A stretch of DNA of 20,557 bases from a virus: IMG/VR virus record IMGVR_UViG_3300021961_007995, positions 1 through 20,557 of that record. The stretch is one strand, 5' to 3'. Below are positions 1 to 10,100 of this stretch, piece by piece. Position 1 is the first letter of the stretch. Each line of letters begins with the position of its first letter. Below the pieces are notes generated by a model, which saw nothing but the letters and a program-made list of their open reading frames with translations, did no database searches and was not told the origin of the DNA. Made by a program: the position numbers and the translations under genes.

Positions 1-600
1 TCAAGGGAGGCCGCGGCGGTCATCTTCAAGTCCAAGGACGGGCCGAAGGTGCAGTACATGCCCATGCTCGGCGGCTTGTTGAAGAAGCTGCGCAACTCGG
101 GCGAGCTGGCCTCGATCAACGCGCACGTCGTGTACGACACCGACCAGTTCGCCTACGAGCTGGGAGACAACGAAAGCATCACGCACAAGCCCAGCCTTGG
201 CAGTAGCCGCGGCAAGCCGATTGCTGTTTATGCAATCGCCAAGACGAAGGACAACGCCATCTACCGCGAGGTGATGTCGGTTGCCGAGGTCGAGAAGGTG
301 CGTAGCGTCAGCCGCGCCAAGGACTCGGGTCCATGGGTCCAGTGGTGGGACGAGATGGCACGCAAGACCGTGATCCGCAGGTTGTGCAAGCGCCTGCCCT
401 CGAGCGCCGACGTGGACCAGTTGCTCGACCACGACAACGAGACGTTCGTGCAGCAGCCAGCCAAGGCCGAGGTTGTGGTGACCGATGCACCGCTGTCACG
501 CCTGAAGGCCGCACTCACCGAAGCACCTATCGAGGAACTCACCGATGCCACAGCCCAGCCAGCAGACGCAGGATCCGAGCCGATTGCTGACACCGAGTGA
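1..600 (+). CDS. recT: RecT-family single-strand annealing recombinase, C-terminal part
   Basis: The reading frame is open through the left window edge, so the N-terminus is missing; 199 residues plus a TGA stop at 598-600 are present. Proteins of this family coat single-stranded DNA and anneal it to a complementary strand, usually together with a 5'-3' exonuclease, in phage recombination and replication. The visible part follows the RecT pattern: a 'PMLGGLLKKLRNSGELASINAHVV' type segment (about 57-130), then 'GDNESITHKPSL', 'AVYAIAKTKDNAIYREVMS', and the characteristic 'WDEMARKTVIRRLCKRLP' block near 348-403. The tail after residue 140 is acidic and low in complexity, as in many RecT proteins. 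The gene overlaps the next gene by 56 nt, which suggests translational coupling. No exonuclease partner lies in the window; it would be expected upstream. The family call is firm; the exact subfamily is not. Confidence 0.9.
   Translation, partial: SREAAAVIFKSKDGPKVQYMPMLGGLLKKLRNSGELASINAHVVYDTDQFAYELGDNESITHKPSLGSSRGKPIAVYAIAKTKDNAIYREVMSVAEVEKVRSVSRAKDSGPWVQWWDEMARKTVIRRLCKRLPSSADVDQLLDHDNETFVQQPAKAEVVVTDAPLSRLKAALTEAPIEELTDATAQPADAGSEPIADTE
532..536 (+). promoter_or_regulatory. Ribosome binding site for the small HTH gene
   Basis: A GAGGA sequence lies 8 nt before the ATG at 545, inside the 3' end of recT. It supports the 545 start and therefore a genuine 56-nt overlap of the two genes, not a chance out-of-frame ORF. 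Confidence 0.65.
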
Positions 601-766
601 GGTCTGCGCCCGATGGGCACTGTCTCCGCAAACGCTGCGCAAGTGGCGGATGCTGGGGGCAGGCCCTCGGTGGATCAAGCTGGGCGATGCACGCAACGCC
701 TCGATCCGCTACCGCCTGAGCGACCTGCTCGAATACGAGCGGGCAGGCGAACCGCAGGAGCAATAA
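545..766 (+). CDS. Small excisionase/MerR-like helix-turn-helix protein
   Basis: This 73-residue protein has one recognisable domain. Residues about 14-65 ('LLTPSEVCARWALSPQTLRKW', 'GPRWIKLG', 'IRYRLSDLLEYE') match the winged helix-turn-helix pattern shared by phage excisionase-like and MerR-type small DNA-binding proteins: a 'tp.Eva.r..vs..TLr.Wr..G.gP..ikLG..vrYr.sdl' layout. Such proteins bind DNA as excisionases, repressors or activators; which role applies here cannot be told. The start is supported by GAGGA at 532-536. The gene overlaps the end of recT and is the last rightward gene before the convergent terminator region. Its TAA stop runs directly into the A-tract of that terminator. 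It could be the directionality factor of an integrase located elsewhere, but no integrase or attachment site is visible. Confidence 0.8.
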   Translation: MPQPSQQTQDPSRLLTPSEVCARWALSPQTLRKWRMLGAGPRWIKLGDARNASIRYRLSDLLEYERAGEPQEQ

Positions 767-796
767 AAAACCCCAAGGCTCTCGCAAACCTTGGGG
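765..796 (-). terminator. Rho-independent terminator of the leftward late operon
   Basis: A perfect 8-bp stem (ccccaagg at 771-778 paired with ccttgggg at 789-796) encloses a 10-nt loop. It is followed, in leftward transcripts, by six uridines read from the A-tract 765-770. This is a textbook intrinsic terminator for the minus strand, 45 nt beyond the stop of the last late gene. Rightward transcripts would form the same hairpin but meet cgacacc with no U-tract, so rightward termination here should be weaker. Confidence 0.85.
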
Positions 797-806
797 CGAC
801 ACCTGC

Positions 807-826
807 GCCAATCCCCCCGGATTGGC
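807..826. other. Second perfect hairpin next to the late terminator
   Basis: gccaatcc (807-814) pairs with ggattggc (819-826) around a four-base C (or G) loop, giving a perfect 8-bp stem. No U-tract follows on either strand. It sits between the last late gene and the intrinsic terminator. It could be a backup or pausing structure, a 3'-end RNA stabiliser, or a barrier to read-through between convergent operons. The structure is plain in the sequence; its function is inferred. Confidence 0.5.
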
Positions 827-840
827 AACCCGTGAGCAGC

Positions 841-1143
841 TTACTGCTTGGGAGCGGTGTCGCCAGTCTTCTTGCCCATGATCCCCACGATCAGGCCCAT
901 GATGACGCTGACGATGGGCTTGGCCAGCGGACCAAGGAACCGCGTCAGGAGCGCGATCAGGGCGATCTCAAGGATGGTCAAGGGGTTGGTCAGCAGGCTG
1001 CTGCCAGAGCCGCTAGGATCGGCCTGCGCGGCCTGTTCGGCTACCGCCTGCGCCTGCTCGACGGCGGCGGAGATCGTGTCAGGACTGACGCAGGAGGACA
1101 CCACAGGGGCAAGCAGGAACAGGAAGTGCATGGCACCCACCAT
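841..1143 (-). CDS. Small lipoprotein / holin-like membrane protein
   Basis: This protein has 100 residues. A short hydrophobic N-terminus (residues 5-17) ends in a lipobox-like V-S-S-C with the candidate lipidated cysteine at residue 18. A helical Ala/Gln/Glu-rich segment (23-41) and a Gly/Ser linker follow. A long hydrophobic stretch at 53-90 is broken by 'TRFLGP' and could form two membrane helices, and the C-terminus is polar. I do not recognise the family. Its place as the last late gene, just before the terminator, together with its membrane features fits a lysis function (holin or spanin-like lipoprotein), but an envelope lipoprotein of other purpose is equally possible. An alternative ATG at 1131 would begin directly at 'MHFLFLL' and give a cleaner signal peptide; neither start has a strong ribosome site. 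It is preceded by a 23-nt gap after the giant gene. Confidence 0.65.
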   Translation of the reverse strand: MVGAMHFLFLLAPVVSSCVSPDTISAAVEQAQAVAEQAAQADPSGSGSSLLTNPLTILEIALIALLTRFLGPLAKPIVSVIMGLIVGIMGKKTGDTAPKQ

Positions 1144-1166
1144 CCCTGCCTGCCGCTAGCTCATGG

Positions 1167-4100
1167 TCACTGCTTGCTCTCGGGGCTGGCCCTGCCGGTG
1201 ATGAGTCCGCGGTAGTAGTCGTAGCTGCTGGTCGGAGTGACCTTGCCAGCTTCCACCTGAGCTTCGTAATCCAGCGGCTTGACGAACGGCCTCGTCGGGA
1301 ACTTGGTCAGGTAGCCCATGAGCGTGATCCAGTCGTAGATCTGCTCCTCGCCAAGCTCGCCGCTGCGGATCCACTTGTTGGCGCTCTTGGCTGCTTCGCT
1401 GACGGCACCGCTAACCATGGAAACCGCGGGCGCGATGTTCAGCCTGTCGTTGTAGGGCTTGTCATCAAAGCCGTTGGCAGCAAGCTCGGCAACCTGACCG
1501 ACAACCGGGACCGACTGCATCGAGGGCTTGATGGCCACGTCGTAGAACATCCCGTCGATGTAGCCGTTGTCATCCTCGTCCTCCCAGTCATCGGTGGCAG
1601 CTCGCTTGAGAAGGTCGTTGATGAGGCTCGGTGCAAGCCAGCACAGCAAGTAGATGTAGACGAGGCCAGCAGCCTTGGACGGCAACCCGAGGTCGCTGCG
1701 GATGTATTTCTTCCACTCGCCACCGGCAAGCTGCGCAAGGCCGTTGATGTAGCCGAAGAACTGCGTGAACACGCGCACCTCGGCGGGCTTCACTTCGATC
1801 TTGGCTACGTCCTCGGGACGCTGGCTGTATTGCGTCAGCGTTACCGTTTCGCGGGCGCGACGAACGGCTTCAGCGTGAGCTTCGGCGTTGTTCTTGTCGG
1901 CACCCATGGAACGCATGGCCTTGTTGTACGAAGCCAGCCACACGGTGATATCGATGAGGTTCTGCGAGACCTTTTGCAGAATCATCATCGAGGAGCGCAC
2001 ATACGTCATCGTCGTGTTGAACGCGCTCGGGTTCTCGAAGATGCGCTTCATCTCCGTTTCCGCGTCAAACATGGTCAGGCGCAGGCGCTCAGCCATGATG
2101 CCGTCCGAGTTGACGATCACGTCGATGACCTTCTTGGGGTTGTAGAGGAACTGGGCAACCGCCTTGGCGTAGGTAATCGGGCCAGCCTTGTAGATGCCCG
2201 TGGGGATGCCCGTGATGTTCTGCGCCGCGTTGAGCACGTTGAACCCAAGGGCCTGCATGGCAACGCTGGTGCGAAGGCCAGTGAAGACCCTGCCGCTTAG
2301 CTGCCCACCGAGGGGCGGCTGCGTGATGCGCTGAGTGGCCACCACGTTCAGCCATGGGATCAGCGTCTTCTTGATGAAGCCGCGGTCGAAGCGGTTCATC
2401 GCCTCGTTGAGCCGCTCGTCGTTGGCGATCTTGAGCACGTCGTTGATGGCCGGGCCAAGTACCGAGTAGCGCAACTCCTCGTCAATCGCCTGCACGACCA
2501 ACATCGGGTCCATGATGCGAGGCTCCCTCACACCCTGAACACGCTTTTTGGTCATGCCGTCCGCAGCCTTTGGCCTGCGCTGGCGAACGTCCTGCTCCAG
2601 CTCCGTAAAGTTCTCGATGTCGCGGCCCTTGCTGCTGACGGCAGGGTCGATCTTGGAGGGGATGTACCCGCCCTTGTAGGTCTTGACGGTGCCGTCCTTG
2701 AACCGAATCGTGAACGAGTCAGGCGGGATCAGGTCAAGGTAGTCGCCAGTTTGCAGCTTGTGCGACGGCTGGACGTAGTTCTCGGTGACCTGCTCGATCT
2801 TGTCCCACATGCTCTGAACCCAATCGAAGTCAGCCTGCGTGAGCGTGCCGTCCGCGATGAACTCCTGCACCGCAGCTATGAATCGGCTGGTGTCGGGTTC
2901 GCCGGTCACTTCGTCGATGGCTCCCCAAGGCTTGCCCTTGTCGGGATGGCCAAGCTCGGTGATCTGCCTGCCGGTCAACAGGCGCTCGAGGTTGTCGCGG
3001 TTGCCCATGTGCAACAGCATCCCGAGGATCTCGGCCTTGCCGCTGTGGCCACGGTCACGGCCAAACGTGTAGCCGAGGTGCTTGGAGTAGATCGTAGGTC
3101 CGCCCGTGTAGAGCGCCTTGCTCAGATCAGCCAGCTCCTTGATCTCCTTATCACGGGCAAGCAAGTACTCGCTGGTGGCATTCTGGATCCTGCGCCAGAT
3201 GTTCTTGGTGAATACCCCAGCCTCAAGGCCGAAGGTCAACTCGTCCATCTTGTTGCACCAGTGCTGGATGCGGGTCACGCAGGAAGCCATGTCCACGATC
3301 TGTACAGCCAGCTTCTCGGCCTCGGTTTCCTTGCCGGTAGTGCCGGGTAGGACCGGGTCTAGGCCGATCTTGACCAAGCGGTCGGTCATCAGGTCAACAA
3401 CTTCGCCAAGAGCCTGACGCTCGCCTTCCTTGCCGACCTCGAGCCTGCGCTTGGCCTCGTACCACAAGCGATCCACGGCATCGGTGACTGCTTGGAACTC
3501 CTCGACGGTTAGCTCGCGGTAAGGCCGAGCGTTAGCCTTGGCATCCGTGATGAGGCCCTCAAACTCGGCGTACAACTCGGGGTTTGCTTCCTTGAACCGC
3601 TCAAGGCGCTTGTCGATGCCATCGACTTCGACACCCATGCCGTAGGACGCGAGGATGGCCTTGGCGACGTTGACCAAGTCCATGTCGCGGGTCTTGCGCA
3701 GCTTCTCCGTGTCCTTGGTGAACTTGCGGTAGTCATCCAGCTTGTCGGCAACGAAGTCCTCAAACTCCGCAGCCTTCTTGGTCAAGGCGTGCAGGATTAG
3801 CTCCTTCTGCTGCGCACGCACGACTTCCGCGAGGTCCATCTTCTTGACGGCTTCCTGCGCATCACGGCTAGCTCGAGCTTGCTGCTGGCCATAGCGGTAG
3901 CTGCTGACCTCGCCCACCTTCTTCGTGGCAAGGGTCTGGTCAGCGTTGCGCTCAGCAGCCTTGACCAGATCGCGCACAGGCGTGATCGGACCACTGATCT
4001 TCCTGCGCTCGCGGGCAATCGCACGCTGATTGTCGCGCAACTGCTCGTTGGTGGCATCAATCACCTCGGCCAGCTTGGCTTCCTCAGCCTGACGAAGCTG

Positions 4101-7100
4101 CGCACGCAACGCTTCGCGGGTCTGCTTGAGTTCAGCGAGCTTGGCGGTTGCCTGCTCAACCTGCTTGACGGCGGCGGGCGACAAAGCGTCCACCGACTTG
4201 CGCAAAGCCATGTCCGTGTGCCGCAGGACCGCGGCCAAGAACTGCGTGCGGGTGTCGTTGTTGATGGCACGCTCGATAGCCCGCTGGCGCTGCACCGGGT
4301 TCACAAGGTCGCCATGCTCCTCAAGCATCCGCTTGTCGGTGCGCTCCTTGATCTCCTCGGTCATCGGCTTGGCATTGGCCAGCGCAGCCACGAACGTCTT
4401 GCCGTCGGGGTAGCCGTACCACTGCGCAACCTCGCTGGGGTCCAAGCCCTTGCGGTTGGTCATGCCGCGCAGGTTGGTCAAGGTCTTGCCCTCGGGCAGC
4501 AACGCCTGCGTCATCCTGCTGTTCAGCTTGTAGTTGCTGCCAGCGTTGCTGACGGTGCCGTCCTCGGCAACCATCTCGCCAGTCTGGAAGTGGCGCATCG
4601 CACGGTAGATCGGCTCCATGCGAACCTGCTCAGCAACCTGCTCACGCACCTGCTCGCGCAGCGTGTCGTGGCGCTTCTGCATCTCGCGCATGGCAGGAGT
4701 CTCCGCGCCTGACAGCCACTGCATGTCGCTGATGGACTTGCCGGTGACGTTGATGACGGCCTCCTCGACCATCTCCTCCCACATCTCTTTGAGGGCACCG
4801 AGGGTCTCAGGACGCATCTGCGCCTGCTCCGCATCGCTGTAGGGGAACTGGATGTTCCGCACCATCATGGCGCGGTCGATTTCCTCCTGCGAAGCCAACG
4901 CTCGAGCAAAGATTTGCTCAATCTCGCTCGTCGGCAGGATCAGCTCGCGGCCATAGTTCTGCCGGTACAGAGCCTTCAGCTCGGTCACGATGTCGTTGTA
5001 GGTCTCGCGGAACCAACGCAGCATCCGCTTGAAGATGCCCTCAAGCTCAACGCTGGGAGCCTCGCCCTTGGCCAGCCAGATCTCCCACGCATAGGCCGTG
5101 TTCTCATGGTACGGCTTGCGCTGCTCAAACGTCATGTTGCGCCACGCGGCAAGGCGCTCGTCAGCCGTAGCGCCGGGCACCTTCAGCCACGCCAGCAACG
5201 TGTCAAAGTCCTGCGCCAACTTCGGCGGCGCATCGCCAGCCAAGGCGAACCGCTCGAGCATCACGAAGTAGTAATGCCACATTTCGTGCATGACCGTGTC
5301 CGACTTGCCACCGGACATGATCGCGGACACAAGCGTGCGAGGGTCAAACGTGCCGCGCTGCTTAGGCGAGAACAGCGGCAAGCCTTCGCTGATCTTGTCC
5401 AGTAGCTCCGGCGTTACGTCAAAGCCAAGGTGCTCGCCAATGCCTTCGACGTTCACCATCTTGGACTTGGTCTTGCCAAACTTGGCAAGCAAGTCGTTGA
5501 GGTAGTTCGGCATGATCTTGTCGTAGAAGGCTTTCATGCCTTCGCCGCCAACTTCGAGGTCAACGCCTTCAAGCTGAACAACGTTTATTTTCTTGCTTGT
5601 CTGCGCCGCTTGCTGCGACTGATATTCTCCAATGATTTTTTCATTGGAAACAACAAACCAAGTTGGGTCAGGCAAAAGCCCATAAGGCCCTTGGCTCCCC
5701 ATGGACAGTTGCCGCGCAATCAGTTGGGATTCCATATTTTCCAGCCCATATTGCGACTGGTATTGCTCGCGTGACATCACTGTCGGGCGCATGGACTCAG
5801 ACGTAAGTTTCTGAGCGATTTCACCGCCGACATATTCATGAAGTTTGTCAGGAGAAACCTTTTGATCAAAAATCTCTCCGCCATTTTTATTGAGAGCAAT
5901 AAGGGCATAATTTTTTTGATTGTAAAGGATTTTGGATATTCGCTTAGACAGGTTGTACCTTTCCGCATTCTCCGCGCCGTTGGTAAACGCAACGCGGTCG
6001 TAGCCGCCTTCCGCGGCAATGAGCATGACCTTTTTCAAGGCAAGCTCGACCCAGCCCTTGGTGGTTTCTACGAAGGGAGCGCGAGGGATCGCCGCTGTAA
6101 CATTAGACATTTGCTGATAGAGAGCATCTCTAGCACTAAATGCTTCGTCTTCTTCTTGCCTAAGCCGGACGTATTCCTCGTCAGCATTCAATGTTTCACG
6201 GTACAAGCGAACTGCCTCATCTTTGTTTGGCGCAGCAAGTGCTTGTTCAAACGTTCCAATGCCCGTGTTTTGACGGACAACTGCTAGGCGAGCGATTCTG
6301 GCTGCACGCGCTGCTTTTGCTTTTTCCTCTGCTGCGGCAACAACTTGCGGATCGGGAGCTTTTGCATCAAACCCACGCTCTCTTCCTTCTTGCCCCCAAT
6401 CGCTTTGAACCTCTTCAATGAAGAGCACGCGCTTGCCGTCGGCATCGACGCGGTCATTCATGCGCAGGTGAGCAAGAACGTTGTCGCGTTGCCAATGCTG
6501 GTCATTAATAAATCTAGGTTCTCTGGCCAATGCCTTGACTCGTTCTTTGCGCAGCTCGTCGCTGGCCTGAGACATTTCATCACGCGATTCTTTGTCTTCC
6601 GTGTTGGCCATGGCGTAGGCCAAGGACTTCAAGCGTGCGTCGATTTCTGAAACCGACATAGGCCCGCTGGGAGTGGGAAGTATCAGCAAGACTTCGCGGT
6701 AATCCTTGCCGTTAGGAAGAACATACTGACCAAACTTAGCTGGAGAAATATTTAGACTTTTGTCGAGCGAATCACGCTTTGCTCGCAAATAGCGAAGCTC
6801 ATCTTCTAGTGCCGATAGTTTTTCAAGATTTTCTTTTCTATCATTAAAAAGCCTATCAAGCATTGCGTCTGGATTTCCAACAAGCGGCTGCAAATATGGA
6901 AACGCATCAACTATGCGCTGCATCTCGCTAGGAGAACCAGAAAAGTTTGTAATCGCAGTTCTAAAATATTGTATGTTTGTTTCCAGAGCGTATAGTTCAT
7001 CAGCTTTTTGGCGAATGGCGTTGCGTGTGTTTACATATTCAGGAACATCTACGCGAGCGCCAAGTATTACCGCCTCCACCTTCACGCCATTGCCCTGCAA

Positions 7101-10100
7101 GAACGCAACCACCGCCTCCTTGGTGACCTTGCCTTCCTGCATGTCCAGCCACTCGTTGAGGCCGGACCACTCAACCTCGGCCTGCTTGACCGTGCCCTTG
7201 TTGACGAGACCGCGGATCTGATCCTTCCAGCCGTTGGCAGGCAACGCCTTTGCCGTGACCGCGTCCATCGAGCGCAGCAACGCGGAGTAGAAGCCGGGGT
7301 TGGGGCCGTCGGCTAGCTGGCTAAGCACGTCACCGCGCTGCTGGCTCAACTGCTGCGTGAACTGACGCACGACCGCGGTGCGCTCGGTATCCAAAGAATA
7401 CGTCGTGAACGGGATGCCGTTCTTCGTCAGCAGATCCTTGGTTTCCTGCGTAGCGTCCTGTGGGATCACTGCGCCAGCGAACTCGTTCAGGTTGACCGCA
7501 CGCTGCGGCTTGGCCTCGAAGTACGGCACAGGGGCCTTCAGCAGCGCCTCCGCGGCTTCTACGCCAAGCTTGAGGGCCTCAACGGGAATCTTGGCAGCAT
7601 CGTAGTATTCCTTCGCCAGTTCCTTGCGTAGCTGCTCTACGGTGCGCGTCTTGCGCGTGGCGAACTTGGCGAGGGCACGCATGGCCCCGTCGCTAGCGTC
7701 CATTCCTCCATACTTAGAAAAGCTGCGTACGGCATCCACATACGTTCCGAGCTTGTCGCTCGTTATGTCAGCAGCTTTGCTGTATTCGGTCTCGTCAGTG
7801 ATGCTGCTTTTTGCAGCTTTTCTCATTTGCTCCAAAGACTCAAGGCGCTCGGAAGTAGCGGCACGAACGCTGCCGGGCGTAACGCCAAATGGCATCGTTT
7901 CGGCTCCAACAATGTTCTCGGGCCTAGTCATGTAATCAACAATGTTGTCAAGCGTGTACGGCACGCTTCTACGTCCAAGCGTTAGATATGGAGCATCAAA
8001 CTTGCTAAAAACCTTCTTTTCGGACCACTTACGAAACTCAATCTCTCGGTCGGCAAGCTGTTTGTTTACCATCTCCCTGTTTGCATAAACGTCAGGCTTT
8101 CTGCCTTGGCGCAACGCAAAATACATCTTTTCAAAAATCATCCCAATGTTTCTGTTTTCAATGGTTGTGTTTGTCAACCTAGCCGCTTCTTCAGCGGTGT
8201 ATCCATCGTCAATAAGCACCTTGGAGTATTCATTAGCAAATGCCTGCTCAAGCTGCGCAAGTTCAGGCAACTGCGCCCTATCGCTTGGCTCCGCGTCTTT
8301 ATCGGCCTTGAACCACGCGGCAAAAACAGGGCGGACGCGTTCAAGGGCATCAACAGAAAGCTGAAACTCGAACTGTGGATCAGAAAGTATTGGCGTAACT
8401 GTTTCTCCCTGAGAGCGCAGCCAAAGCGCCTTGGCAGCAGTCGAGTTGAGCCACTTCTTCAACAGTTCGCCAGCGTTAGGTCTGCGGCCAGTTAGCTCCT
8501 CAACAAAGTATGCAAGCTCGTCGCCAAACTCCTTGCTGACATCCTTGACCTGATTGTAGAGCGCGTCAGCATCCTTAACCTTTGGCTTGCGCCATTTGGG
8601 ATCAGGAAACCTCTGCGAATACGCATCCGACGTGAACACCGGCTCCCGCGCCGGGTCGATCATGCTCTTGGTGCCGATGAGCGTGATCTCGCCAAAGCCG
8701 CGGACTTCGCCAGCTTCCTCGGTCACAACGCCAACGCTAGGCACGGCAAGGCCACCAATGCCGTCGGCAAAGCGCAGGTTGTCGGCAGTCAGGTTGTGGA
8801 CAGCCATCAGCCGTGGCCGCGCTTCTTCGCCAAGCTGCTCAAGTATGCTCGGGCTTTGCAGGTTGAAGCGGCGCGACAGCGGGATGATGTTGCCTTGTTC
8901 GTCGCGGGTGATGGGGTCGGCGGATTTGATCTGTTCGGGAGCAAACACCACCTTGATGTCATCAAGAGGGCCACCGTCGTAGGTATTCTTGATGATGACG
9001 CTGTCGTTGCCTTTGGCCTGAGCTTCCCTAATGATGTCGTAATAGGTTCGGTCTCGATACTGCTGGCCCTGCTGATCGTGAACGAGCGGGTTCTGCATCC
9101 GCAGCTTTACGCGGACGGTGGCAACATCGGTCACGGATTCAAAATCCGTCATCCCGACGCTGGCCTCAAGTTGCTTGCGAGCTTGCTCTACGGCCTGCAA
9201 AACATCGGCTTCGTTGCCAAGCTCATCAGCTCTGAACTCAACGTCATCAAGAATCTTGTTGGCATATGCGTAAATGCGTTCAATAAATGCGTCTGGATTA
9301 GCTTCATCCATTGCATCCGGCGCAAACGCGCTAGCGCCAAGGTCACGCTCAAAGTCCAGACTTTTAGATGTGCCAGCAGGCACAAGGTTGAAGATGTTGG
9401 CAAACGCAGATTGAGTAGCCGCCGAAACATCTGCGGCAGATTCTGGCCTTAGAGTCTTTTGCCCGTAAGCGCGAGCCGTTTTGTTGGATCCAAAGAAGAA
9501 TCCAAGCTCGGCGCTTGCAGCGCGGGTGTTCTTGCCGCGCATGGCTGGGTCAAACTGACCACCAGCAAGCGCACCAAGTGCTAGGCCATGCTCACCTTCT
9601 TGGTTGTACCCAGCCGCCTTCGCCGCTTGATCCACCATCCGCTGCGCAGTCTCCATGTCACCGCGCTCGACCGCGGCCATGTAGTCAGCGTCTAGCTTCT
9701 CGACCTGCTCAAATATGTTCGCGCTCGCAGGATCAAACGTGCCGCGGTTATTGACGGACTTTATTTGGGTGGGGTTGAAGGCGACGTAGACATCGCCCAT
9801 ATCGCCAGTCATGCCAATGCTGTCATCAATGTTGCGAATGATTAGGCCATCATGGCCAGCGTCCTTGGCCATGCGTATAGCTCGCCCCATTTCGACAGCG
9901 TCAACAATCTGTTGACCGGGCTTTAGCTGATACTCAAGCGGGTTTTGAATGCTCAAGTACGCTTCGACAACTTCACCGAGAGGCTCTTCGCTTATGATTT
10001 CGCCATAAGCACGCTCGTAGGTGTATTGCTGCGCAACATCGGGGTTGCTCGAAAAAAAGATTCCTCCTTCGACTTCGACTGCTTTGCGCAAATCGAAACG

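Noticed and set aside
3879-4712. A 277-residue rightward open frame opposite the giant gene
   Set aside because: Its translation is Leu/Ala/His/Arg-rich low-complexity sequence typical of the antisense of a high-GC helical gene. It has no recognisable domain or ribosome site, and the giant protein on the other strand has clear family motifs across the same DNA.
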